Of a DNA stretch of 28,273 nt, positions 21,776-27,558 are shown piece after piece. Each line of letters opens with the position of its first letter. Within the stretch, counting starts at the first letter, position 1. The notes beneath the pieces were generated by a model. It saw only the letters and a list, made by a program, of their open reading frames with translations, had not been told where the DNA came from and ran no database searches. A program made the position numbers and the translations under genes. This DNA is from a virus. The stretch lies in the IMG/VR virus record IMGVR_UViG_3300050821_010409, positions 94,160 through 122,432 of that record; one strand, 5' to 3'.

Positions 21776-22102
21776 TTAAATGGCCGATGGTGCGCTGGCG
21801 ATCAGCTCCCGGAAATTCCGGAGCGTGGCCGCGTTGCCGAACGTGTCGCCGAAGGGAAGCCTTTCCTTGTCTTGCTCCGTGAAGCCGAGCAAGGCTTCCG
21901 CTTCCGTTCCGGCTTCCCAGCACAACAGCATGCTGCCGTCTGGCCGGGTGAACGTGGGGTGGTACTCTGCGTGATCGCAGCTGTAGCCGGAGAGCACGAG
22001 CGTGATGGCGGCCAGGCAGCGCGTCCAGTCGTTGGCGTTGTACTCCTCGGGGTGCGCTTCGGCATAGTCCGCGACCCTGGTAGCCAAGTCGGTGTTTCGC
22101 AT
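21776..22102 (-). CDS. Orphan protein (108 aa)
   Basis: The product starts MRNTDLATRVADYAEAHPEE, a helical opening, then WTRCLAAITLVLSGY, CDHAEYHPTF and GSMLLCWEAG. A charged helical end includes TFGNAATLRNF. Three cysteines are spread out, so there is no obvious zinc motif. It looks like a small alpha/beta protein of the phage orphan type. It follows a 39-residue membrane peptide gene in the opposite order of transcription and precedes a type 1 hairpin. The function is unknown. Confidence 0.75.
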   Translation of the reverse strand: MRNTDLATRVADYAEAHPEEYNANDWTRCLAAITLVLSGYSCDHAEYHPTFTRPDGSMLLCWEAGTEAEALLGFTEQDKERLPFGDTFGNAATLRNFRELIASAPSAI

Positions 22103-22136
22103 GGGTGACTTCCTTTTCCTGGTGGTTTCAGTATTC

Positions 22137-22256
22137 TCAGGACAGCCCGGGGGCGCCGGCGACCAGCCAGAAGAACAGGCCGAGGATGAGCAGCCCGGTG
22201 ATCTTCACCAGCGCCTCGGGCCATCCTGTCCGGTGGGTGCTGTCGTTGTCGTGCAT
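22137..22256 (-). CDS. Single-pass membrane peptide (39 aa)
   Basis: An ATG at 22256 follows GGAGAAAGGAAACGCC, a near-ideal binding site. The product starts MHDNDSTHRTGWPEALVKIT and continues into one hydrophobic segment (about 17-37) with little after it. It is small enough to be missed by annotation pipelines. It might act as a membrane effector or holin-like peptide, but that is speculation. Confidence 0.65.
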   Translation of the reverse strand: MHDNDSTHRTGWPEALVKITGLLILGLFFWLVAGAPGLS

Positions 22257-22280
22257 GGCGTTTCCTTTCTCCTGTGCAGG

Positions 22281-22334
22281 CTGGGTGCCTGCGGCCGTGC
22301 ACGGGAATTGCCCGTGCGCGACCGCCAGTACCCT
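22281..22334 (-). repeat. Type 1 intergenic hairpin, copy 9
   Basis: GGGT/ACCC pairing stands where other copies have GGGC/GCCC. The conserved middle arms are kept, and the inner stem is GCACGGG/CCCGTGC. It lies directly after the stop of the 15-codon ORF. Confidence 0.85.
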
Positions 22335-22336
22335 GG

Positions 22337-22384
22337 CTATTCGTCTTCTTCCTCCTCGCCCTCTTCAGGACCGTATTCCGTCAT
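22337..22384 (-). CDS. Very short acidic ORF (15 aa) with a strong ribosome binding site
   Basis: ATG at 22384 to TAG at 22337-22339 reads MTEYGPEEGEEEEDE. A consensus AGAGGAGGTGGCGACC site lies directly upstream, the best Shine-Dalgarno in the window, so translation is likely if the RNA is made. The TAG is two bases from a type 1 hairpin, like many full genes here. It may be an acidic micropeptide or a coupling/leader ORF. The longer frame upstream to 22702 only shadows the secreted-protein gene. Confidence 0.5.
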   Translation of the reverse strand: MTEYGPEEGEEEEDE

Positions 22385-22434
22385 GGTCGCCACCTCCTCT
22401 CCGTGCGCTGGCTCCAGCAGGCAGGCTGTCACGG

Positions 22435-22794
22435 CTAGCAGGTGCCGCCGCTGGTGTACGTGGTCCGGTTGCTGACGGTGCCCCGGGCGCTGACGCTGTG
22501 GGTGACCTTGACCTCGTTCCAGCAGCCCGCGTCGTCGTCCTTGTAGCTGTGGAACGTGCTGCTGGCCCCGGTGTAGCTGTGCGTCCAGCCGTGCTCCCAC
22601 TCGTCGTAGGTGCCAGTCCCGCAGCTGACCTTGGTCGTCCAGCGGTCGCTGACGGTCCCGCGGCTGGTGACGCTGTGGCTGTGGGCAGTGCTGGACGTGC
22701 ACGCGGCGGCTTGCGCGGTGCTGGCGCTGGCGGCCGTGGCCAGCCCGCCGAGCATGGCAGTGGTGATGATGGCCGTGGTGAGCTTGCGGATCAT
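22435..22794 (-). CDS. Secreted protein with internal repeat
   Basis: The 119-residue product has a classical Sec signal (MIRKLTTAIITTAMLGGLAT, then ASASTAQAAA with an Ala-x-Ala cleavage site near 29-30). The mature part is Ser/Thr-rich with two copies of a motif (HSVTSRGTVSDR and HSVSARGTVSNR) and about four cysteines for disulfide bonds, ending GGTC. It should be exported from the cell. No lipobox is seen. A phage-encoded exported protein might alter the envelope or block later infection. Confidence 0.75.
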   Translation of the reverse strand: MIRKLTTAIITTAMLGGLATAASASTAQAAACTSSTAHSHSVTSRGTVSDRWTTKVSCGTGTYDEWEHGWTHSYTGASSTFHSYKDDDAGCWNEVKVTHSVSARGTVSNRTTYTSGGTC

Positions 22795-22849
22795 GGTGAT
22801 GACCTTTCTCGGTTTCGTGCGTGGCCGTGACCGGGCAGGTGCCCGGGGG

Positions 22850-23116
22850 TCAGGAGCCGCCTGGCGGTGCCGTCAGCGCGGTGATGAAGGCAGGGATGAA
22901 GAATGACAGGGTGATCTCGACGGACGGGTTGCCGTCTGCGTAGTCAGCAATGGCCAGCAGGAGCATGACGGACAGCCCTTCGGGAGCTATCTGCTCTCCT
23001 GCGTGTGCTGCAATCTTCGGGTACAGGCAGCAGACGGCGCGTTGCTCCTCGAAGACGCTGCGCAGCCGTGCGACCATCTCCTCTTCAGCGGGCAGCGTGA
23101 TCCGGTTGCCGGGCAT
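22850..23116 (-). CDS. Small orphan protein with possible membrane segment (88 aa)
   Basis: The product starts MPGNRITLPAEEEMVARLRS and is helical, with EQRAVCCLYPKIAAHAGEQI and a hydrophobic C-terminal third (about 58-82, with a polar break at DGNPSVE). The adjacent cysteines at about 29-30 are notable. It may associate with the membrane; its signals are weaker than those of its neighbours. A type 2 hairpin lies upstream. The function is unknown. Confidence 0.7.
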   Translation of the reverse strand: MPGNRITLPAEEEMVARLRSVFEEQRAVCCLYPKIAAHAGEQIAPEGLSVMLLLAIADYADGNPSVEITLSFFIPAFITALTAPPGGS

Positions 23117-23147
23117 GATCGTTTCTTCTTTCCCTTTGGGTGCTTGC

Positions 23148-23215
23148 CCTGACCGGGCAGTGAAGCGCTCCGTTCCCGTGGACGGGGAGCGGAGCGCTCG
23201 GACTGGCTGGTCAGG
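23148..23215 (-). repeat. Type 2 intergenic hairpin, copy 6
   Basis: It has CCTGACC/GGTCAGG outer arms, then CAGT/ACTG, and the inner stem AGCGCTCCG with CGGAGCGCT. The CAGT/ACTG pair corresponds to CAAT/ATTG in copies 7-9, a clear compensatory change. Confidence 0.9.
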
Positions 23216-23228
23216 CGAGGGCGTGCGG

Positions 23229-23579
23229 TCAGGGCTTCACTGACGGGATGCTTGTGCGAGTGCTGCCCCTGTAGTGCCAGGCTGAGCCCATGCCCAGGCA
23301 GGACGTGCATGTCCTCGCGTTGGCGAGCGGCCCTTGGATGATGCCGTGGGCCTTGGCCGTGTTCGATCGCGTCCTGTAGAACGACCTGTGCTCCAGGGGG
23401 ATGGGAGACCCGTCGATCATGACGGCACCGCAGCCCTCGCAGGGCCCGCATTTCTTCCACAGGGGCTTTTCTTCGCTTGCCCAGAGCGTGTGCCTCACGT
23501 AGGCGCGGATGAGCAGGCAGCTCGCTAGCCCGCTTGTTCCCAGGAAGGCGATGCCTGCCAGGATAAGGTGCGTTTCCAC
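23229..23579 (-). CDS. Membrane-anchored zinc-ribbon protein
   Basis: A GTG start at 23579 follows GGAGAAGAAAAG. The 116-residue product has an N-terminal membrane segment at about 5-27. The rest holds CGPCEGCG and, about 45 residues later, CTSC in a Gly-rich turn, a layout able to form one zinc site resembling DnaJ-type or rubredoxin-like knuckles. The topology (short N-terminus out, zinc part in the cytoplasm) is predicted from the positive residues after the segment. The function is unknown. Confidence 0.7.
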   Translation of the reverse strand: METHLILAGIAFLGTSGLASCLLIRAYVRHTLWASEEKPLWKKCGPCEGCGAVMIDGSPIPLEHRSFYRTRSNTAKAHGIIQGPLANARTCTSCLGMGSAWHYRGSTRTSIPSVKP

Positions 23580-23591
23580 CTTTTCTTCTCC

Positions 23592-23825
23592 TCAGTGCAC
23601 ATCCGGCGTGCTGCGCAGCCATGCTGCTGTCGCTTCTGCCGCAATCAGCTCGCCGCTGTCGTTCACGAAGTCTTCCAGGATGGCGAGCGTCACCTCGTGG
23701 ACGGTCAGCTCGTCGTGGTACGTGTTCACGATCAGGGGCCAGTACGCCCGGTTCACGTCTGCTTCCCGGCCGCCCCTCCAGCGGTCGAATTCCTCCCGCG
23801 TGCTGGGAGGCTTGTGATGGTCCAT
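23592..23825 (-). CDS. Small acidic orphan protein (77 aa)
   Basis: The product starts MDHHKPPSTREEFDRWRGGR, a polar, basic opening, then a helical, acidic body (YHDELTVHEVTLAILEDFVN, SGELIAAEATAAWL). No cysteine, signal or membrane segment is present. An AAGAAAGGAGAGC site precedes the ATG. It lies 12 bp before the membrane zinc protein in transcription order and is probably cotranscribed. The function is unknown. Confidence 0.75.
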   Translation of the reverse strand: MDHHKPPSTREEFDRWRGGREADVNRAYWPLIVNTYHDELTVHEVTLAILEDFVNDSGELIAAEATAAWLRSTPDVH

Positions 23826-23866
23826 GCCGCTCTCCTTTCTTCTTGTGCGTGCGTTGCGGTTTCCGG

Positions 23867-24019
23867 TCAGCCCTGGCGGGATTCCAGGATGTCCAGCACG
23901 TGGCTGGCTTCTGTGTCCGTCAGCATGGTGTACAGCTTGCTGAATTCCTGCTTCGCGACGGCGTCTATCTCCTCAAGCTCCTGCACGAAAATGGTCGTGC
24001 CAGCGCGCGGGTCAATCAT
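23867..24019 (-). CDS. Small helical protein (50 aa)
   Basis: An ATG at 24019 with an AGAAAAGGGGC site opens a frame reading MIDPRAGTTIFVQELEEIDA, then KQEFSKLYTMLTDTEASHVL and an end ESRQG. It is acidic and helical, with no cysteine or membrane segment. It is shorter than usual annotation cut-offs, but codon third positions are GC-rich and the site and spacing are standard here. A type 2 hairpin lies upstream. The function is unknown. Confidence 0.65.
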   Translation of the reverse strand: MIDPRAGTTIFVQELEEIDAVAKQEFSKLYTMLTDTEASHVLDILESRQG

Positions 24020-24054
24020 GGCGTTGTGCCCCTTTTCTTAGCCCATCTGGTTTC

Positions 24055-24125
24055 GCCCGTGATCAGGCAATGAAGCGCTCCGCTTTCCTGCTCAGGGAGA
24101 GCGGAGCGCTCGGATTGCCGGGCCC
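24055..24125 (-). repeat. Type 2 intergenic hairpin, copy 7
   Basis: Outer GGCAAT/ATTGCC, inner AGCGCTCCGCT/AGCGGAGCGCT. A stretch of 68 bp (24055-24122) is identical to copy 9 (25046-25113). Confidence 0.9.
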
Positions 24126-24129
24126 GGGA

Positions 24130-24585
24130 TTACCAGCTGGGCTCCAGGAGTGACGGGATTTCAAAGGTTCCCGTTTCCGCGATGGCGTCCAGCGCCGCCA
24201 GGACCTGGGCTTCGGTGCGTGCCCAGTTGAACAGCCAGCAGGCGCGTGAGTACGTGAGGTCCAGAGCGTGCTGGGCATGGTCCAGGACTGAGGTGAGCGT
24301 GCCGTCTGGCATCCTGATGCGGTCTGCCCCGGACAGGATAATGGCGTCATTGGGCAGCGTGAGGATGGCCGCCCAGCCGCCGATGCAGGCAGTGGACGAA
24401 GTGCTCCACTCATTGCGAGTCAGGCGTACCCGGATGTGCTCGGCAGGGACGTGGAGGAAAGCCGTGCCGGTCCAGCTTTCCTGGTTCAGCCAGCGCTCGT
24501 CCTCCCGTATCAGTGTGGCGATGAACCGCGCCAGCGTGCGCGGCGTGAAGGTGGCCGGGATCTCTCGTGGTGCCAGGATGTTCAT
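24130..24585 (-). CDS. Orphan protein (151 aa)
   Basis: The product starts MNILAPREIPATFTPRTLAR. It mixes helices and strands (TAFLHVPAEHIRVRLTRNEW, AAILTLPNDAIILSG, PDGTLTSVLDH) and ends in a Trp-rich helix (ACWLFNWARTEAQVLAAL). The ATG at 24585 follows AAAGGATCACTGCCC. The upstream frame reads through a hairpin and is rejected. Type 2 hairpins flank the gene on both sides, so it is an isolated unit. The function is unknown. Confidence 0.75.
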   Translation of the reverse strand: MNILAPREIPATFTPRTLARFIATLIREDERWLNQESWTGTAFLHVPAEHIRVRLTRNEWSTSSTACIGGWAAILTLPNDAIILSGADRIRMPDGTLTSVLDHAQHALDLTYSRACWLFNWARTEAQVLAALDAIAETGTFEIPSLLEPSW

Positions 24586-24613
24586 GGGCAGTGATCCTTT
24601 CCTTGCGTGCATG

Positions 24614-24685
24614 CCCTGACTGGGCAATGAAGCGCTCCGCATCCCACGGCTAGGGAAGCGGAGCGCTCGGATTGCCGGGTCAGGG
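24614..24685 (-). repeat. Type 2 intergenic hairpin, copy 8
   Basis: CCCTGAC/GTCAGGG and GGCAAT/ATTGCC outer arms, and an inner stem AGCGCTCCGC/GCGGAGCGCT plus TCCC/GGGA. The TGA of the gene at 24680-25018 is in the 5' arm. Confidence 0.9.
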
Positions 24686-25018
24686 ATGGGTGACGCTGAC
24701 TGGCCCGTTCGTCGTCTGGATCACGACGGCAGGGTCCTTGCCGGAGCGGGTGACCCACTGGTAAGGCGTGCCGTTCTTCGGGCACTGCGGGTCATCGGGC
24801 GTGACGGTCGTGTTGCCGTCCCCCTGGTCCAGCAGCAGGCCGTCCGTGCCGAAGCACGCGAAGTACAGCGTGACGACCGATGGCGGAGTTTCCAGGCGGT
24901 GCCAGTGGACCACGATGTCCTGCTGCGGGTTGGGCGCGTCGTGGTTCGTGCTGGAGCATGAGCACATTCCTGCCATGAGGGCGGCAGCTGCGCTCCATCC
25001 GAGGATGGCTTTCTTCAT
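24680..25018 (-). CDS. Predicted lipoprotein (112 aa)
   Basis: The product starts MKKAILGWSAAAALMAGMCS: a Lys pair, a hydrophobic run and a lipobox-like AGMC with the likely acylated cysteine at residue 19 (C21 also follows). The mature part has two cysteines and beta-strand patterns (VVTLYFACFG, AVVIQTTNG). It would be anchored outside the membrane. A similar export signal appears in the proteins at 12143 and 22435. The function is unknown; superinfection exclusion is one possibility. Confidence 0.75.
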   Translation of the reverse strand: MKKAILGWSAAAALMAGMCSCSSTNHDAPNPQQDIVVHWHRLETPPSVVTLYFACFGTDGLLLDQGDGNTTVTPDDPQCPKNGTPYQWVTRSGKDPAVVIQTTNGPVSVTHP

Positions 25019-25045
25019 GGACGCTCTCTTTTCTCTTCTCCTGAT

Positions 25046-25116
25046 GCCCGTGATCAGGCAATGAAGCGCTCCGCTTTCCTGCTCAGGGAGAGCGGAGCGC
25101 TCGGATTGCCGGGTCA
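25046..25116 (-). repeat. Type 2 intergenic hairpin, copy 9
   Basis: Its first 68 bp are identical to copy 7. The TGA of the gene at 25114-25302 lies at the 5' edge, and an AAGAGAAAAGAGAG binding site for the lipoprotein gene follows. Confidence 0.9.
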
Positions 25117-25302
25117 GTGGCTTGCTACCTCGATGAAGTGCGCGGCCCCGTCCTTGGTGGAGTAATAGGCGAAGCGCGCGCTGCCGAGGAGGGCAAACGC
25201 TTCCCGGATGGTCGTTGCGTACATGTTCAGGGAATAGCCTGTTCCGTACGTGATGATGGCTGGCTCACTGGCGTGCTGGTCAGCCCATGCCTGGTCGGGC
25301 AT
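25114..25302 (-). CDS. Small orphan protein (62 aa)
   Basis: The product starts MPDQAWADQHASEPAIITYG and shows a pattern of strand (AIITYGTGYSLNMY), helix (TIREAFALLGSA) and strand (RFAYYSTKDG, AHFIEVA), a compact alpha/beta fold. The ATG at 25302 follows GAAAGGACTCCGGCA. The longer frame to 25458 reads through a type 3 hairpin and another gene. The function is unknown. Confidence 0.7.
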   Translation of the reverse strand: MPDQAWADQHASEPAIITYGTGYSLNMYATTIREAFALLGSARFAYYSTKDGAAHFIEVASH

Positions 25303-25342
25303 TGCCGGAGTCCTTTCCTCGTGGGTGGCTGTGCGCTTTCTT

Positions 25343-25404
25343 GCGTAAGGGACATGGCGAGTGACTCCGGTACCAGCGGAATCACTCGCCATGAGCCCGG
25401 CGCT
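25343..25404 (-). repeat. Type 3 intergenic hairpin, copy 2
   Basis: A perfect CATGGCGAGTGA/TCACTCGCCATG stem (25353-25364 with 25381-25392), with flanks matching the other type 3 copies. It lies between the stop at 25412 and the binding site of the gene at 25114-25302. Confidence 0.85.
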
Positions 25405-25411
25405 TGATGCG

Positions 25412-25660
25412 CTAGTGCACGGACAGGCCGCTGCTGGTGCAGGTGGCCGTGTCGCCATCAGGCAGCAGCACGGACTCGCCGGTGCTCAGGTCTACGTCCC
25501 AGGTGCCGACGTTCCGGTTATCGGTGGCGTACACCGGCTGCGTGACCTGGTAGCAGGCTGCAGGGGCAGAGGCGCGCACCAGCATGACCGTCACGATGAC
25601 GGCAGCCAGCACGCTGGCAATGGCGATCAGCATGGCTGCGTTCAGGGAACGGCGCGTCAT
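25412..25660 (-). CDS. Membrane-anchored or secreted small protein (82 aa)
   Basis: The product starts MTRRSLNAAMLIAIASVLAA: an Arg-rich start and one long hydrophobic segment (about 8-28), so either a signal anchor or an uncleaved signal. The outer part carries two cysteines (ACYQV and TCTSS) likely to form a disulfide, and beta-strand patterns (WDVDLSTGESVLL). The ATG overlaps the stop of the basic peptide gene upstream (ATGA). The function is unknown. Confidence 0.75.
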   Translation of the reverse strand: MTRRSLNAAMLIAIASVLAAVIVTVMLVRASAPAACYQVTQPVYATDNRNVGTWDVDLSTGESVLLPDGDTATCTSSGLSVH

Positions 25661-25785
25661 CGCCGGCAGCCCTTGCGGGAGGCGCGCGCCACGCGGCGGG
25701 CGGCACGGCGGCGGCGCGCGCTGGCGGAGCTGAGCTTGGGCGCGCTGCTGTGGTTGGAGCGGCCCTGCGTGAAGGGCTCGGTCAT
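25657..25785 (-). CDS. Very basic small peptide (42 aa)
   Basis: An ATG at 25785 follows GAAAGGACAAGGCC. The product starts MTEPFTQGRSNHSSAPKLSS; the second half is mostly Arg and Ala (SARRRRAARRVARAS), as in small nucleic-acid-binding peptides. Its stop overlaps the next start. The longer frame upstream covers the tRNA-like element and is rejected. It might bind DNA or RNA, but this is inference from charge. Confidence 0.6.
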   Translation of the reverse strand: MTEPFTQGRSNHSSAPKLSSASARRRRAARRVARASRKGCRR

Positions 25786-25830
25786 GGCCTTGTCCTTTCC
25801 CGTGAGCGGGAGCCTTTCTCCCGCTGCCGT

Positions 25831-25893
25831 GGCACGCGAGGGGATTGAACCCTCGTGCGGGCTGTAGCCTGCAAGCCTTGCCTGGCTCGTGCC
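25831..25893 (-). tRNA. Compact tRNA-like element (63 nt), identity unclear
   Basis: On the minus strand a GGCACG/CGTGCC acceptor-like stem and a perfect T-arm (GAGGG, loop TTCAATC, CCCTC) are clear. An AGCC/GGCT pair could be a short D-arm. The rest does not fold into a standard anticodon stem with a 7-base loop; the best stem (TGCAGG with CCCGCA) has a mismatch and a 6-base loop. A TGCA and a CTACAG both occur, so I cannot name an amino acid. The length is 63, well below the usual 73 or more, and no CCA is encoded (the end is GTGCCACGG). It may be a degenerate tRNA or an RNA-processing mimic. Confidence 0.5.
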
Positions 25894-26001
25894 GTTTCCC
25901 TGCATATGCGCGGTCCCTTTGCTACTCTGTCCCGCTTTCCGGTCTTCTCCGCTGCCAGGGCGGACTCTGCCGAGCTTTCATTTTCGCGGGCGTCCGTGCG
26001 T
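25894..26001 (-). other. Spacer between two tRNA-like elements
   Basis: These 108 bp contain no supported gene. A 19-codon frame begins at an ATG near 25980 on the minus strand, but it lacks a clear binding site. I see no convincing -35/-10 promoter. Together with the two tRNA-like elements this makes the longest gene-free stretch (about 270 bp) between ordinary genes. Confidence 0.5.
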
Positions 26002-26047
26002 GGCACCCAGCGGAGTCGAACCGCTGCGCGTGCTTTCCCCCGGTGCC
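26002..26047 (-). tRNA. Minimal tRNA-like element (46 nt) without D- and anticodon arms
   Basis: A GGCACC/GGTGCC acceptor-like stem and a perfect T-arm (AGCGG, loop TTCGACT, CCGCT) are separated on the 5' side by only 15 or so bases (GGGGAAAGCACGCGC). This leaves no room for an anticodon or D-arm. The 5' end is fixed by the stop of the upstream gene about 8 bp away. It is an acceptor/T-arm minihelix like those recognised by tRNA-processing enzymes. It could be a remnant or a deliberate tRNA mimic. Confidence 0.5.
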
Positions 26048-26054
26048 GTTACTG

Positions 26055-26267
26055 CTAGCTTTTCCTGATCCTGATCGTCATGTGCGACCGGGAGAATTCA
26101 TCACTCGGCGCGGCGTAGACGGTCCCGGATTCCTGTGGCCGGTTGCCCTTGACTGCTGATTCCGGGAGCCAGCAGTGCTCTTGTGGCTTAGTGCGGAACA
26201 CGCAGCCGTCTCGCCATTCCGTGACCAGGAATGGCTGCACGTACACCTCGTACTCGCGTTCTGGCAT
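26055..26267 (-). CDS. Small orphan protein (70 aa)
   Basis: The ATG at 26267 shares a base with the TGA of the upstream gene (TGATG). A GTG at 26270 just before it would overlap in a GTGA and add one residue. The product starts MPEREYEVYVQPFLVTEWRD, with beta-strand patterns, HCWLPESAVKG, and a basic end ending RIRKS. A minimal tRNA-like element begins about 8 bp after its stop. The function is unknown. Confidence 0.7.
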   Translation of the reverse strand: MPEREYEVYVQPFLVTEWRDGCVFRTKPQEHCWLPESAVKGNRPQESGTVYAAPSDEFSRSHMTIRIRKS

Positions 26268-26509
26268 CACCGCGTGACTGTCCTGATCTCGGTGGCGTGC
26301 AGGGCGAAGTCGCGCAGCAGGGCACCGTAATCCCAGTAGCAGGACTGGCCGATGGGCAGGTTTTCGCCATCGAATGCTTCGAATGCCATGAAGCGTGCTT
26401 TCTTGAAACAGTAATCACAGCTATGACGCCAGCGGCGCAGGGGATTGGGCTTGGCGTGCTTGCTGCGCTTGATGACCCGTTTCCTGAGCAGGATGATCAG
26501 CAACTTCAT
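26267..26509 (-). CDS. Basic small protein (80 aa) with CxxC
   Basis: The product starts MKLLIILLRKRVIKRSKHAK: a short hydrophobic opening, then Arg/Lys-rich. Later come CDYC and GQSCYWDYG, three cysteines that with His could form a zinc site. The ATG at 26509 overlaps the stop of the upstream gene (ATGA). The opening might be a short amphipathic membrane contact. The upstream extension to 26608 only shadows the neighbouring gene. The function is unknown. Confidence 0.7.
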   Translation of the reverse strand: MKLLIILLRKRVIKRSKHAKPNPLRRWRHSCDYCFKKARFMAFEAFDGENLPIGQSCYWDYGALLRDFALHATEIRTVTR

Positions 26510-26892
26510 GACGTGGCCTGCCCTTCGCGCCGTTCCAGTTCCTGGAATTCCGCGATGGCTTGCGCCCACGCCTGCGGGAACGTGACCTTGATGTAGCCAG
26601 TCAGCCACGCGAGCGCGTGCAGTTCGCTGACCGTGACGTCAGGGCAGCTGGCGATGTGCGGCCTGCTGTGGCACTCGTACAGTCCTGAGAGCGCGTCGTG
26701 CATTCCCCTGCTGAACGCTTCAGGTCCTGGCTGCGCTTGCGCGCCTGCGTACCGGTCAGCGATGGCGTCAAGGTGGCGCCAGTTACCCTGGCTGATGATG
26801 CACTCGACGGTGCGGGCTTTCTCGTCATCGGTGCCCGTCCAGGCATAGCACAGCAGCCAGCGCCGGACGACATCTTCTGAGAGCGTGCTCAT
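26506..26892 (-). CDS. Orphan protein (128 aa), first of a coupled trio
   Basis: The product starts MSTLSEDVVRRWLLCYAWTG, predicted helical. It has four cysteines (CYAW, CII, CHS, CPD), histidines in the middle, a helical domain (VSELHALAWLTGYIKVTF) and a C-terminal helix (AIAEFQELERREG). It has no membrane segment. Its binding site (GAAAGGAGAAAACACC) directly follows a type 3 hairpin region. The three genes 26892 to 26055 overlap in series. The function is unknown. Confidence 0.75.
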   Translation of the reverse strand: MSTLSEDVVRRWLLCYAWTGTDDEKARTVECIISQGNWRHLDAIADRYAGAQAQPGPEAFSRGMHDALSGLYECHSRPHIASCPDVTVSELHALAWLTGYIKVTFPQAWAQAIAEFQELERREGQATS

Positions 26893-26938
26893 GGTGTTTT
26901 CTCCTTTCTCGTGTTCCTTGCGTGCCTTGTTTCCTGCG

Positions 26939-27005
26939 GCGTAAGGTCATGGCCAGCGATTTCCCTGTGCTGTCCTTGGGAGATCACTGGCCATGAGCCG
27001 GCGCT
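26939..27005 (-). repeat. Type 3 intergenic hairpin, copy 3
   Basis: The stem CATGGCCAGTGAT/ATCGCTGGCCATG (with one wobble) and the flanks GCGCCGGCT and CTTACGC match copy 2. The arm change GGCGAGTGA to GGCCAGTGA is matched on the other arm. Confidence 0.85.
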
Positions 27006-27030
27006 GCTGGTCATCGGTGAAGCGGCAGCC

Positions 27031-27558
27031 TCACCACGACTCCTCGGCAACGATTGTCCACGTGAACAGGTAGCGCGGGTCATAGTGCCTGCTGCATTCC
27101 GCGCAGCTCATGGTCTTGGCTGCTCGCGTTAGCCGGTGGCGTCGCAGGACGTGGCCGTTAGGGCAGGTGCCCCGGTACGTGCCCGCGATGGCGAGCTCAT
27201 CATCAAAGCACCGCTCCGGGTTCGCGCCGATCAGCACGCACATGTGCCGCCATTCCTGGTCATGGCCGCCGGTGGTGAGCGCGTGCGCGATCTCGTGCAG
27301 GATGACGTCCTTGATCATGGCGTAGTTTCCGGCACGCTGCCATTTCGTCATGATTGGCGCGCTCAGTCCGATCACCGGGATTTCCCGGCGGCACACGCCG
27401 GCCCGCTGCTTGCTCTCGTCAAACGCCAGCGTCCAGTCGCCGATGTCGTGCACGATCATGAGTGGCTCTGCCATCTCGCGGACGCCGCGTGGTTCTGGCG
27501 TCGTCCCGGTGACGAGGGTCGCTCCCATGCTCGCCAGGAAGTCCGGCATTGCCGCCAT
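27031..27558 (-). CDS. SprT-like zinc metalloprotease
   Basis: The 175-residue product has HEIAH at residues 88-92 followed by GGHDQEWRHMC, the third ligand being His99 or nearby. After a spacer comes a C-terminal zinc ribbon (CPNGH at 132-136, CAEC at 152-155). This order, HExxH protease plus treble ribbon, is that of SprT/Spartan-type domains, which cleave DNA-bound proteins. It is probably intracellular. GAGGTGAATCACG before the ATG at 27558 supports the longest start; Met29 is an alternative. In a phage it could clear DNA-protein crosslinks or host DNA-binding proteins. Confidence 0.85.
   Translation of the reverse strand: MAAMPDFLASMGATLVTGTTPEPRGVREMAEPLMIVHDIGDWTLAFDESKQRAGVCRREIPVIGLSAPIMTKWQRAGNYAMIKDVILHEIAHALTTGGHDQEWRHMCVLIGANPERCFDDELAIAGTYRGTCPNGHVLRRHRLTRAAKTMSCAECSRHYDPRYLFTWTIVAEESW

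Noticed and set aside
22337-22702. 121-codon minus-strand frame containing the 15-codon ORF
   Set aside because: Most of it overlaps the signal-peptide protein at 22435-22794 out of frame. Only its last 15 codons follow a real binding site.
10970-25116. Type 2 hairpins as ordinary intrinsic terminators
   Set aside because: The stems are strong, but no U-tract follows on the minus strand; an A/G-rich ribosome binding site follows instead. Termination by another mechanism is not excluded.
25657-25905. 82-codon frame extending the basic peptide upstream
   Set aside because: The extra codons translate the T-arm of the tRNA-like element, a common false extension. The ATG at 25785 has its own binding site.
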